A DNA stretch of 21,263 nt from UBA668 sp041178405 (GTDB lineage Bacteria > Actinomycetota > Acidimicrobiia > Acidimicrobiales > Ilumatobacteraceae). Positions 6,686-13,679 of this stretch are shown here, piece by piece. Made by a program: the position numbers and the translations under genes. How positions within the stretch are numbered: position 1 is the first letter of the stretch; each line of letters opens with the position of its first letter. The stretch spans positions 1 through 21,263 of the forward strand of contig JBEGVK010000090.1 in assembly GCA_041178405.1 (NCBI GenBank). Reading direction: 5' to 3'. The notes beneath the pieces are model-generated. The model ran no database searches. It worked only from the letters and a program-made list of their open reading frames with translations, and was not told the DNA's origin.

Positions 6686-7984
6686 TCAGCCGTCGGCCGG
6701 TGCACGTCGCAGCACGGCGAGCGACACAAGACCGCTCAGCACCGAGGCCACGAGGATGCCCATCTTCGCGTCGGTCAGCTGCGCCTCGTCGGTGAAGGCC
6801 AGCTCGGCGATGAACAGTGCCACGGTGAAGCCGATACCGGCAGCTGCGCCGGCGCCGGCGAGGTGGCGCAGCGAGGTGCCATCGGGCCGGCTCGCCACGC
6901 CGCTGCGGATCGCGGCAAGCGAGACCAGCACGACGCCGAGCGGCTTGCCGGCGAGGAGTCCGACGACGATGCCCCATGTGAGCGTCGACGAGGCGGCACT
7001 GCGCAGGCTCTCGCCCGACACCTCGATGCCGGCGTTGGCGAGCGCGAAGACCGGCACGACCAGATAACTCGTCCACGGGTGCAGCACATGCTGCAGCCAC
7101 TCGACGGTGCTCACCGATGCGCGTGCGCGCTGCACCTCGAGTCGCGCAGCCTCGGCGGTCATCGGCAACGACTCCGCTGTGCCATCACCGCCCGCCGCGT
7201 CGAGATCGTCGGCATCGACCAGGTCGGTGCTCGGGCGCGGCGTTGTGGGTGCCAGCAGGCCCATCGCAACACCGGCGAGCGTGGGATGCACGCCTGCCTC
7301 GTGAAGTGCGATCCACAGCACGATGCCGAGCGCCACATAGACGACGATGCGCTGCACGCCGGCCCGCCGAATCCCCAGCGTGACGGCCAGCGCCGCTGCT
7401 GCCAGGCCCAGCCACTGCAGCTCGGTGCCCTTCGAGTAGAAGACGGCGATCACGATGATGGCGCCGATGTCGTCGACGACCGCGAGGCCCAGCAAGAAGG
7501 CGCGCAGCGACTGCGGGACACGCGAGCCGGCGAGGGCGAGCACGCCGACGGCGAGCGCGATGTCGGTGGCCATCGGCACGCCCCAGCCCTGCGCTGCGTC
7601 TCGCCCCGCGATGGCGAGATAGAGGAGTGCCGGCACCGCCATGCCGCCCACCGCCGCCGCCAGCGGCAGTGCCGCAGCTCGGCGTTCGGCGAGGTGGCCG
7701 GTGGCCGTCTCGCGCCTGATCTCGAGACCGACGACGAGGAAGAACAGGGTCATGGCAGCGTCGTTCACCCAGTGGCGCAGGTCGAGCGCAAGGCCGACGC
7801 TGCCCATCGACACTGCCGCCATGGTGTCCCAGACCTGGCGATAGCTGTCTCGCCATGGCGAGTTCGCCCACACCAGGGCGACCGTCGCTGCGCCCACCAG
7901 CAGCGTGCCGCCGGCGGCCTCGGTGTGCAGGAAGTCGCGCAGCGGTCGCAGGGCGCGCACCGCCGCCCGCTTCGAGGTGCCCAT
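6686..7984 (-). CDS. nhaA: Na+/H+ antiporter NhaA
   Basis: 432 residues, about 11-12 membrane segments. NhaA hallmarks: FFLVVGLEIRRE (~81-92), ATDIALAVGVLAL with Asp141, and the ion-binding Asp171-Asp172 in LAVVDDIGAIIVIA, plus VVPVFALANAGI and GKPLGVVLVS. It exchanges sodium for protons across the cytoplasmic membrane and supports pH and sodium homeostasis. A loop between the two halves of the protein (~266-300) is longer and more acidic than in E. coli NhaA. The open frame extends far upstream, but homology begins at ATG 7984, where GACACT lies 6 bases upstream. Its 3' end is 6 bases from the rsiG-like stop (convergent). Confidence 0.95.
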   Translation of the reverse strand: MGTSKRAAVRALRPLRDFLHTEAAGGTLLVGAATVALVWANSPWRDSYRQVWDTMAAVSMGSVGLALDLRHWVNDAAMTLFFLVVGLEIRRETATGHLAERRAAALPLAAAVGGMAVPALLYLAIAGRDAAQGWGVPMATDIALAVGVLALAGSRVPQSLRAFLLGLAVVDDIGAIIVIAVFYSKGTELQWLGLAAAALAVTLGIRRAGVQRIVVYVALGIVLWIALHEAGVHPTLAGVAMGLLAPTTPRPSTDLVDADDLDAAGGDGTAESLPMTAEAARLEVQRARASVSTVEWLQHVLHPWTSYLVVPVFALANAGIEVSGESLRSAASSTLTWGIVVGLLAGKPLGVVLVSLAAIRSGVASRPDGTSLRHLAGAGAAAGIGFTVALFIAELAFTDEAQLTDAKMGILVASVLSGLVSLAVLRRAPADG

Positions 7985-7990
7985 GTCCCA

Positions 7991-7996
7991 AGTGTC
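7991..7996 (-). promoter_or_regulatory. -10-like box of nhaA
   Basis: GACACT on the minus strand, 6 bases before ATG 7984. Weaker match than the TANNNT boxes elsewhere. Confidence 0.3.
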
Positions 7997-8117
7997 GCAC
8001 CAGCCGACCCCCCTCGGCCATCCGGCAGGCCCGGACGCTGCGGCCCACCGGCCCGCCATGGCCCCAATGGCTCCCGCCGGCCGAGCCGCTGGTCGGGGCG
8101 ATGGCGGAGCACGACCC

Positions 8118-8134
8118 GACGGGAATCCCCCGTC
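8118..8134. promoter_or_regulatory. inverted repeat over the mshA -35 region
   Basis: GACGGG (8118-8123) and CCCGTC (8129-8134) around AATCC. It ends 6 bases before the TAGCGT box, where a regulator would sit; equally it may be chance in GC-rich DNA. Confidence 0.3.
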
Positions 8135-8140
8135 CCTCGC

Positions 8141-8146
8141 TAGCGT
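8141..8146 (+). promoter_or_regulatory. -10 box of mshA
   Basis: TAGCGT, 10 bases before GTG 8157; the transcript would have a leader of only a few bases. Confidence 0.45.
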
Positions 8147-8156
8147 TCTGCACCCT

Positions 8157-9371
8157 GTGCAGCGCGTAGCCGTGCTCTCTCTCCACACCTCGCCCCTGGC
8201 CCAGCCGGGCTCGGGCGACAGCGGCGGCATGAACGTGTACGTGCGCGAGCTGGTGTCGGCGCTCTCGCAGGCGGGTGTCGAGTGCACCACCTTCACCCGG
8301 CGCACCTCGGCTGCCCAGCCCGAGATGGTGATGGTCGAGCCCAACCACCGCGTGGTGCACGTCACCGCCGGCGAGTTCGACCTCGCCAAGGAGCACCTGC
8401 CCGAGGTGCTGCCCGAGTTCGGCGACCGGGTGATGCGCCACCTGCGCAGCGAGTTCCCGGCCGATCTCGTCCACGCCAACTACTTCCTCAGCGGCCTCGT
8501 CGCCCATCGCATCAAGCACGCCCTCGATGTCCCCTTCGTCACGACCTTCCACACGCTGGCGAAGGTGAAGGCCGAGGGCGGCGATGCCGAATCGCAGTGG
8601 CGCCACGATGCCGAGCAGGAGATCCTCGGATGCGCCGACGCCATCTGCGTCAACTGCACCGAAGAGGAGAGCCAGTTGCTCCGCCTCTACGGGCAGCCGC
8701 GTGGCCGCGTCGAGATCGTGTCGCCCGGTGTCGAGCACGCCTTCTTCACCCCGGGCGACCGTGGCGGGGCCCGGCGGGCACTCGGCCTTCCCGAGCATTC
8801 GCCGGTGCTGCTGTTCGTCGGCCGCATCCAGCCGCTGAAGGGTCCCGATGTGGCCGTGAGGGCGCTCGCCGAACTGGGTCGCAGCGATGCCCTGCTGCTC
8901 GTCGTCGGTGGCGCCAGCGGGCAGGACGGCGGCGCCGAGGCCAGCCGACTGCGCGCCCTCGTCGACGAACTCGGCCTCACCGCCCAGGTGCGGTTCGTGC
9001 CACCCCAGCCCCATCACATCCTGTCCACCTACTACCGGGCCAGCGACGCCGTGGTGGTGCCGAGCCGCAGCGAGAGCTTCGGACTGGTGGCCCTCGAGGC
9101 CGCCGCATGCGGAGTGCCCGTCGTGGCCAGCGCAGTGGGCGGACTGCTGACGCTGGTCGAGCACGGCCGGACGGGCTACCTCGTCGACGACCGCGATCCG
9201 GCGGTGTTCGCCCGCCACCTGGGCGAGATCCTCGACCGGCCGGGCCGCGCCGCGCTGATGGGCGCCGAGGGTGCCGAGCAGGCGCGTCGCTACACGTGGC
9301 GTGCGGCGGCCACGAGGCTGCGCCGCACCTACGGCGACCTGCTGGCCCGCGAGCTCGTGGCCTGCGGCTGA
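8157..9371 (+). CDS. mshA: D-inositol-3-phosphate glycosyltransferase MshA
   Basis: 404 residues. GT4-family enzyme (GT-B fold) that joins N-acetylglucosamine from UDP-GlcNAc to 1L-myo-inositol-1-phosphate, the first committed step of mycothiol synthesis. Motifs: LSLHTSPLAQPGSGDSGGMN (~7-26) and VYVRELVSAL (inositol-P side), DLVHANYFLSGLVA, TTFHTLAKVK, VEIVSPGVEHAFFTPGD, LFVGRIQPLKGPDVAVRAL, and the nucleotide-sugar site SRSESFGLVALEAAACGVPV. Length and motif order fit MshA better than general GT4 enzymes. The open frame reaches upstream, but GTG 8157 begins the conserved strand and has TAGCGT 10 bases before it. The ybjN-like gene follows after 9 bases. Mycothiol marks the host as an actinomycete. 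Confidence 0.92.
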   Translation: MQRVAVLSLHTSPLAQPGSGDSGGMNVYVRELVSALSQAGVECTTFTRRTSAAQPEMVMVEPNHRVVHVTAGEFDLAKEHLPEVLPEFGDRVMRHLRSEFPADLVHANYFLSGLVAHRIKHALDVPFVTTFHTLAKVKAEGGDAESQWRHDAEQEILGCADAICVNCTEEESQLLRLYGQPRGRVEIVSPGVEHAFFTPGDRGGARRALGLPEHSPVLLFVGRIQPLKGPDVAVRALAELGRSDALLLVVGGASGQDGGAEASRLRALVDELGLTAQVRFVPPQPHHILSTYYRASDAVVVPSRSESFGLVALEAAACGVPVVASAVGGLLTLVEHGRTGYLVDDRDPAVFARHLGEILDRPGRAALMGAEGAEQARRYTWRAAATRLRRTYGDLLARELVACG

Positions 9372-9380
9372 TCCAGCGGC

Positions 9381-9854
9381 ATGTCCGACTATCACCTCCC
9401 GCCGTCACTGGCCGCCTACGAGCTGTCGATCGACACGTGGCTGGCCGGCTTCGCCGCCGTGAACCCGATGTTCGAGGCGATCGAGCGCGGCGAGCCTGGC
9501 GAGTCGGCCGAGCCGCGGTGGTACGTGCGCCTGAAGGGCGAGGAGAAGGACCACATCACCATCTGGATCACGCTTGGCCAGCGGACGCTCCGCTACGAGG
9601 TGTACGTGCTGCCCGCCCCGCCGGAGAACGCAGCGCTGGTGTTCGAGGCAGCACTACGGCGCAATGACCGGCTCGTCGGCGCCCACTTCTCGATCGGGGC
9701 AGAGGACGCCCTGTTCCTGCGGGGCGAGCTGCCGCTCTCGGCGGTCACCGAGGCCGAGCTCGACCGGGTGGTCGGCTCGCTGTACTCGTACGTCGAGCAG
9801 GCGTTCCCGTCGCTGGTGCGGCTGGCCTTCGCCAGCAAGTTCGCCGCTGGCTGA
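9381..9854 (+). CDS. YbjN domain-containing protein
   Basis: 157 residues, no signal or membrane segment. The central RWYVRLKGEEKDHITIWIT and LRYEVYVLPAPPENAALVFEAALRRN, followed by DALFLRGELPLSAVTEAELDR and a C-terminal LYSYVEQAFPSLVRLAF, match the YbjN fold (alpha-beta, type III secretion chaperone-like). Such a gene directly follows mshA in mycobacteria as well, so the pair is a conserved neighbourhood. It lies 9 bases after mshA with no clear Shine-Dalgarno. Biochemical function is not established; a chaperone or regulatory role is inference from the fold. Confidence 0.82.
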   Translation: MSDYHLPPSLAAYELSIDTWLAGFAAVNPMFEAIERGEPGESAEPRWYVRLKGEEKDHITIWITLGQRTLRYEVYVLPAPPENAALVFEAALRRNDRLVGAHFSIGAEDALFLRGELPLSAVTEAELDRVVGSLYSYVEQAFPSLVRLAFASKFAAG

Positions 9855-9874
9855 CCGTCCCGCCGACACGTCGT

Positions 9875-9928
9875 TGCCGACCACGGCCGTACTGCCGGCG
9901 ACCCGTGTCTTGCCGACGACGCCTGCAC
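9875..9928 (+). repeat. three degenerate 18-bp tandem units
   Basis: Units beginning TGCCGACCAC, TGCCGGCGAC and TGCCGACGAC at 9875, 9893 and 9911. They lie between the ybjN-like stop and the hairpin cluster; no gene is supported here. Confidence 0.45.
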
Positions 9929-9990
9929 CGTGCGCACAGCACGGTGCGGGTGGGTGGCGGCGTCGGGGAAGTCGCGTCACCCACCCGCAC
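9925..9990 (+). terminator. two competing hairpins between ybjN-like gene and proC
   Basis: GCACCGTGC (9925-9933) pairs perfectly with GCACGGTGC (9939-9947). GTGCGGGTGGGTG (9944-9956) pairs perfectly with CACCCACCCGCAC (9978-9990) over a 21-base loop. The arms share 9944-9947, so both cannot form in full. No T-run follows; it may be a factor-assisted terminator for mshA-ybjN or a binding site upstream of proC. Confidence 0.5.
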
Positions 9991-10014
9991 CCGATCGGGT
10001 CGGGCTGTCGGGCG

Positions 10015-10020
10015 TAGCCT
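10015..10020 (+). promoter_or_regulatory. -10 box of proC
   Basis: TAGCCT, 6 bases before ATG 10027; predicted leaderless. Confidence 0.5.
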
Positions 10021-10026
10021 GCGGGC

Positions 10027-10818
10027 ATGGCTGTGCGGCTCGGGGTGATCGGTGGCGGCAACATGGGAGCAGCGCTCGTGGGCGGCCTGCTCGGAGCCGG
10101 CTGGCAACCCGCCCACCTCGCCGTGATCGAAGTGCTGGCAGCGCGGCGTGAGCAGCTGGCGGCACTGTTTCCGGGAGTCGAACTGCGGCCCTCGCTCGAC
10201 GGACTGTCGCTCGAGTCGGCAGTCATCGCCGTGAAGCCGCACGACGCGGCCGCCGCCACTGCGGCCGCCGTGCACGCCGGGGCGCAGCGCGTGCTCAGCA
10301 TCGCGGCCGGGGTCACGCTCGAGACGCTCGAGGCCGCAGCGGGCGGCGCCGCTGTCGTGCGGGCGATGCCCAACACCCCGTCGCTGGTCGGCGAGGGCGC
10401 AGCAGCCATCGCAGCCGGCCGACGAGCCACCGACGGCGACCTCGACTGGGCCGAGGAGATCCTCGGTTCGGTGGGCACGGTGGTGCGCGTCGGCGAGCAG
10501 CACCTCGATGCCGTCACCGGTCTTGCCGGCAGCGGACCCGCCTACCTGTTCCTCGTCGCCGAGGCCCTCACCGATGCCGGCGTGGTAGCAGGCCTGCCAC
10601 GCGCCACGTGCGAGGCGCTCGTCGCCCAGCTGCTCGTCGGCTCGGCGGCCCTGCTGCGCGATCGGGGCGATCCGGCTGCCCTGCGGGCAATGGTGACCTC
10701 GCCGGGCGGCACCACGGCGGCCGGCCTGCGCGTGCTCGAAGAGCAGGCCGTTCGCTCGGCCTTCATCGAGGCCGTGGCGGCAGCAACCCGGCGCAGCATC
10801 GAACTCGGCCGGTCCTGA
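10027..10818 (+). CDS. proC: pyrroline-5-carboxylate reductase
   Basis: 263 residues, normal length. Reduces 1-pyrroline-5-carboxylate to L-proline with NAD(P)H, the last step of proline synthesis, in the cytoplasm. The Rossmann motif GVIGGGNMGAALVGGLLGAG is at the N-terminus (~6-25), followed by AVIAVKPHDAAA, VRAMPNTPSLVGEGAAAIAAG, and the C-terminal dimerisation and active-site block LAGSGPAYLFLVAEALTDAG, then VTSPGGTTAAGLRVLEE. All are canonical P5CR signatures. Start set by the TAGCCT box. It is followed by the small RNA locus rather than the short HTH and bL37-type genes that often follow proC in mycobacteria. Confidence 0.95.
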   Translation: MAVRLGVIGGGNMGAALVGGLLGAGWQPAHLAVIEVLAARREQLAALFPGVELRPSLDGLSLESAVIAVKPHDAAAATAAAVHAGAQRVLSIAAGVTLETLEAAAGGAAVVRAMPNTPSLVGEGAAAIAAGRRATDGDLDWAEEILGSVGTVVRVGEQHLDAVTGLAGSGPAYLFLVAEALTDAGVVAGLPRATCEALVAQLLVGSAALLRDRGDPAALRAMVTSPGGTTAAGLRVLEEQAVRSAFIEAVAAATRRSIELGRS

Positions 10819-10901
10819 CGGGGGCGGCAGGCGGTCGGCCGCCGTGCTCGATCGGTCAGAAATTTCTGATGTGACCCTTTTCTCACGGGTCGGTCGCGGC
10901 G

Positions 10902-10907
10902 TAGTCT
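10902..10907 (+). promoter_or_regulatory. -10 box of the candidate small RNA
   Basis: TAGTCT, with a poor TTTCTC/TTCTCA-like -35 about 16-17 bases upstream. Transcript start predicted near 10914. Confidence 0.35.
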
Positions 10908-10913
10908 CTACCT

Positions 10914-11024
10914 AGGTCGTTTCGACCGACTAGGTGAGTGATCACCTGCGCGTCGCGCCCCGCAAGGGCTGCGCCGAAGAGGGCTGGTGCCATCGGGGGG
11001 TTGGCACCGGCCCTCTGCGTTTTT
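10914..11024 (+). ncRNA. candidate ~110-nt structured small RNA
   Basis: Non-coding interval between proC and the SAM-hydrolase-like gene. Elements: arm 10910-10919 with 10927-10935 (9 pairs, one bulged G); GGTGA-GTGA-TCACC (10933-10946), a perfect stem with a GNRA loop that competes with the first for 10933-10935; GCGCCCC-GCAA-GGG plus GCGC (10955-10974), another GNRA hairpin with a CU bulge; and the terminator hairpin with a G6 run in its loop. The downstream gene has its own leaderless promoter at 11065-11070, so this looks like a free-standing RNA rather than its 5' UTR. I do not recognise the family. If the start is near 10914, part of the first stem would be lost, so the exact 5' end matters. 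Confidence 0.5.
10978..11024 (+). terminator. strong intrinsic terminator
   Basis: AGAGGGCTGGTGCC (10978-10991) pairs with GGCACCGGCCCTCT (11003-11016): 14 pairs with one G-T wobble, an 11-base loop containing GGGGGG, then GCG and TTTTT (11020-11024). The only textbook intrinsic terminator in the window. Confidence 0.88.
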
Positions 11025-11064
11025 CCGCCCACCTCTTCGTGGCGACGGCGTCGGCACCCGACGG

Positions 11065-11070
11065 TAGGTT
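11065..11070 (+). promoter_or_regulatory. -10 box of the SAM-hydrolase-like gene
   Basis: TAGGTT, 6 bases before GTG 11077; predicted leaderless. Confidence 0.5.
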
Positions 11071-11076
11071 CACGGC

Positions 11077-11976
11077 GTGGGCCGCCGATTCGACACCGTG
11101 TCGTTCCTCAGCGATCTCGGACCCGGCTCCGACACAGTGGGCGTGGTGCGGGCGATCATCCGCGATGCGGCGCCGCACGCCACCGTCATCGATCTCACGC
11201 ACGCCATCGCGCCCTACGACGTCCGCGGCGGAAGCCTCGCCCTCGCCCGGGCCATCGGGTACGTGCCATCAGGCGTGATCCTCGCTGCGGTCGATCCGGC
11301 GACCGACCGCCCCTATGTGGCCATCGAGATCGCCGACGGTGCCGGGATCCTCGTCGGACCCGACAACGGACTGCTGGCCCCAGCGGCGGCAATGGCAGGC
11401 GGCGCCGAGCGAGCCGTGGTGCTGTCGGCAACAGCGCACCACCTGGTGTCGCCGGGCAGTCGGCTCGCCGTACGCGATGTCCTGGCGCCAGTGGCATCGC
11501 TGCTCTGCAACGGCGTCGACCTCGCTGACCTCGGCGACCTCGTCGCCGCCGAGTCGCTGCTGCCGGCCGTCATCCCGCTGCCGCAGGAAGGCGCCGACGG
11601 CGCAGTGGTCGGCGAGGTGCTCTGGGTGAATCATCTCGGCGACTGCCAGCTGAATGTCGGCCCCGACGATCTCGGCATCGACGCCGCAGCTGCCGGCACG
11701 ACGATCAAGGTGCAGGTGACCGTGGGCTCCGGCACCGAGGCAGTCGTCCGCGTCGCCGAATGGCACGGGACGAACCACACCTCACCGGCAAGCACCGGTG
11801 CAATCGCAGCGGCAGTCGATCCCTACGGCATGGTGGCACTGGTGGCCGGACGCCGCTCGGCGGCCGACGAACTGCGCCTCGCCACCGGCGAGCAGGTCAC
11901 GCTGCAGGTGCTGGCGGGCGGCTCGGCACCCGTCGCAGCGTCGCCGGTGACGCTGCGACCCGGCCCGCCGCGCTGA
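11077..11976 (+). CDS. SAM hydroxide adenosyltransferase (DUF62)-like protein
   Basis: 299 residues. Two-domain plan of the SAM hydrolase/fluorinase-chlorinase family: N-terminal VSFLSDLGPGSDTVGVVRAI (~8-27, for the usual TDFG..D.YVG), VIDLTHAIAPYDVRGGSLAL (~38-57), AAVDPATDR (Asp73, Arg78), GPDNGLL (Asp96, Asn97), then a beta-barrel C-domain with NHLGDCQLNV. Typical members convert SAM to adenosine and methionine. The usual HGRDxFAP motif is replaced by AVRDVLAP (131-138), so the catalytic His is absent, and the VDPGVGTxRR loop is shortened. Activity is therefore uncertain. GTG start with TAGGTT 6 bases upstream; 52 bases after the terminator T-run. Confidence 0.82.
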   Translation: MGRRFDTVSFLSDLGPGSDTVGVVRAIIRDAAPHATVIDLTHAIAPYDVRGGSLALARAIGYVPSGVILAAVDPATDRPYVAIEIADGAGILVGPDNGLLAPAAAMAGGAERAVVLSATAHHLVSPGSRLAVRDVLAPVASLLCNGVDLADLGDLVAAESLLPAVIPLPQEGADGAVVGEVLWVNHLGDCQLNVGPDDLGIDAAAAGTTIKVQVTVGSGTEAVVRVAEWHGTNHTSPASTGAIAAAVDPYGMVALVAGRRSAADELRLATGEQVTLQVLAGGSAPVAASPVTLRPGPPR

Positions 11977-12016
11977 GCGAACAGCGACTGGCAGACGCCT
12001 CGGTGCGCTCGACGAG

Positions 12017-12022
12017 TAGGTT
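12017..12022 (+). promoter_or_regulatory. -10 box of the 27-residue peptide gene
   Basis: TAGGTT, 7 bases before ATG 12030; the same hexamer and near-identical spacing as the upstream gene. Confidence 0.45.
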
Positions 12023-12029
12023 GGCCGAC

Positions 12030-12113
12030 ATGCGCCCGGCCACCACACTCGCCCTCGGCCTGCTCCTCGCGGCGATCCTCGTGGCGGGCATCGTCTCGCT
12101 CGTGCGTCTCTGA
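12030..12113 (+). CDS. 27-residue single-pass membrane peptide
   Basis: ATG to TGA gives MRPATTLALG followed by LLLAAILVAGIVSLVRL. An N-terminal Arg, one hydrophobic helix of about 20 residues and a terminal Arg-Leu make a plausible inner-membrane small protein. A TAGGTT box at leaderless spacing supports a real start. It lies 53 bases after the SAM-hydrolase-like stop and 66 bases before the acyl-CoA ligase ATG. I do not recognise a family; its size and topology recall KdpF-type or regulatory membrane peptides, but no sequence match is claimed. Confidence 0.5.
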   Translation: MRPATTLALGLLLAAILVAGIVSLVRL

Positions 12114-12121
12114 CACCCGAC

Positions 12122-12127
12122 TAGCGT
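12122..12127 (+). promoter_or_regulatory. -10 box upstream of the acyl-CoA ligase
   Basis: TAGCGT. A transcript from about 12134 would have a ~46-base leader before ATG 12180, the first suitable in-frame start. Confidence 0.35.
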
Positions 12128-12179
12128 GCACGCGGGCACGTCGCCGTCCCGCTCCCGGAACGCGACGTCCGCACTCGGC

Positions 12180-13679
12180 ATGGCCAATCTCGCGAACATC
12201 ATCGACTCACACCCGGCCGACCGGGTCGCCATCGTGAGCAGGGGACGCACCACGTCCTACGGCGAACTGCGCGAGCAGGTGGCGCGAGTTCGCGGCGGAC
12301 TTGCCGCACTGGGCGTCGGCGACGGCGACCGTGTCGTCCTGCTGTGCGGCAACGGGCGCTACTTCGTCGACTCGTACCTCGCCACGATCGGGCTCGGCGC
12401 CGTGGCGGTGCCGCTCAATCCGGGAAGCCCAGCGCCCGAGATCGCCCGCGAGGTGTCAGCGTCGAGGCCGGTCGTGGTCGTCGTCGATCCGGTCGCCGCC
12501 GCAGCGTGGTCGCGGATCGATCGGGCACAGGTGCCGTCGGTCCGCGCCGTGGTGCTCACCGAGCACGTCGTCGGCGAGTCCGATCTCGTGATCGACGCCA
12601 CGTTCGACGACCTCCTCGCTGCCGCACCGCTGCCGTCGGTCGACGTCGACGACGGACACCTCGCCGCACTGATGTTCACCAGCGGCACCGCTGGCGCGCC
12701 GCGGGCTGCGATGCTCACCCACGGCAACCTCCTCTCGAACATCGAGCAGGGGCGCTCGGCGGGCGCCGACATCGACGGATCCGACGTCGTGTACGGCGTG
12801 CTGCCGCTGCACCACATCTTCGGACTCAACGTGGTGCTCGGCCTCAGCCTCGCCCGCGGTGCCACCATCGTGCTGGTGCAGCGCTTCGATCCGTCGACAG
12901 CGCTCGACACCATCCGCGAGCGGCATGTCACCGTGATGCCCGGCGCACCGGCGATGTGGCTGGCATTCAGCCACTTCGACTCGGCACCCGCCGACAGCTT
13001 CGCCAGCGTGCGCCTTGCGCTGACGGGTGCGGCCAAGATGCCCGAGGAGGCGATGCGCCGCCTGCGCGAACGCTTCGGCCTGGTGCTCTTCGAGGGCTAC
13101 GGGCTCACCGAGGCGAGCCCGGTGGTCACGTCGTCGGCGGGCCGGCCACAGGTGATCGGATCCGTCGGCCGGGTGCTGGCCGGCATGCAGGTGCGCCTCG
13201 TCGACGAAGAAGGGCGCGACGCGCTGGAGGGAGACCCGGGCGAGGTGTGGGTGAAGGGCCCCAATGTGTTCGCCGGCTATCTCGACGACCCCGACGCAAC
13301 CCGGCGCGTGCTCACCGACGATGGATGGCTGCGCACCGGCGACATCGCCGTGAGCGACAGCGACGGCAACCTCTACCTCGTCGACCGAGCCAAGGACCTC
13401 ATCCTCGTGAGCGGCTTCAACGTGTACCCGGCAGAGGTGGAGGAGGTGCTGGCCGAGCACCCCGCAGTCACCGAGGCTGCCGTCATCGGCGTGCCGCATC
13501 CGCACACCGGTGAGGCAGTGAAGGCCTACGTGGTCACTCGCGCCGCAGTGCACGAGGACACGCTCGTGGCCTGGTGCCTCGATCACCTCGCGCGCTACAA
13601 GTGCCCGTCGAAGGTGGTGTTCGTCGATGCGCTGCCGCGCAACGCGAACGGCAAGGTGCTACGGCGCGGTCTCACCTGA
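12180..13679 (+). CDS. class I AMP-forming acyl-CoA synthetase/ligase
   Basis: 499 residues from ATG 12180. ANL-superfamily enzyme that adenylates a carboxylic acid with ATP and passes it to CoA. Core motifs: P-loop MFTSGTAGAPRAAMLTHGN (usual Thr-Gly-x-Pro-Lys has Arg for Lys), LPLHHIFGLNVVLG, FEGYGLTEASPVV, WLRTGDIAV, DRAKDLILVSGFNVYPAEVE, and the C-terminal catalytic Lys in NANGKVLRRG. These fit medium/long-chain fatty-acid or aromatic acid-CoA ligases; the substrate cannot be told. An upstream GTG (12126) would add 18 residues without family-like sequence and overlaps the TAGCGT box, so it is not used. The 3' end overlaps the convergent membrane-protein gene by 21 bases. Confidence 0.9.
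   Translation: MANLANIIDSHPADRVAIVSRGRTTSYGELREQVARVRGGLAALGVGDGDRVVLLCGNGRYFVDSYLATIGLGAVAVPLNPGSPAPEIAREVSASRPVVVVVDPVAAAAWSRIDRAQVPSVRAVVLTEHVVGESDLVIDATFDDLLAAAPLPSVDVDDGHLAALMFTSGTAGAPRAAMLTHGNLLSNIEQGRSAGADIDGSDVVYGVLPLHHIFGLNVVLGLSLARGATIVLVQRFDPSTALDTIRERHVTVMPGAPAMWLAFSHFDSAPADSFASVRLALTGAAKMPEEAMRRLRERFGLVLFEGYGLTEASPVVTSSAGRPQVIGSVGRVLAGMQVRLVDEEGRDALEGDPGEVWVKGPNVFAGYLDDPDATRRVLTDDGWLRTGDIAVSDSDGNLYLVDRAKDLILVSGFNVYPAEVEEVLAEHPAVTEAAVIGVPHPHTGEAVKAYVVTRAAVHEDTLVAWCLDHLARYKCPSKVVFVDALPRNANGKVLRRGLT

Noticed and set aside
9574..10017. Open frame overlapping the ybjN-like gene with repeated LPTT-type residues
   Set aside because: The first half is a shadow of the ybjN-like gene; the repeat comes from the 18-bp tandem units and there is no start signal.
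10910..11016. 6C RNA on the minus strand (hairpin loop with CCCCCC)
   Set aside because: Only one loop has the C6 run; the family needs two C-rich loops. The promoter and T-run are on the plus strand.
10914..11076. SAM or SAH riboswitch controlling the SAM-hydrolase-like gene
   Set aside because: No match to a SAM-class core that I can recognise, and the gene has its own -10 box (11065-11070) after the terminator, so the RNA would not be its leader.
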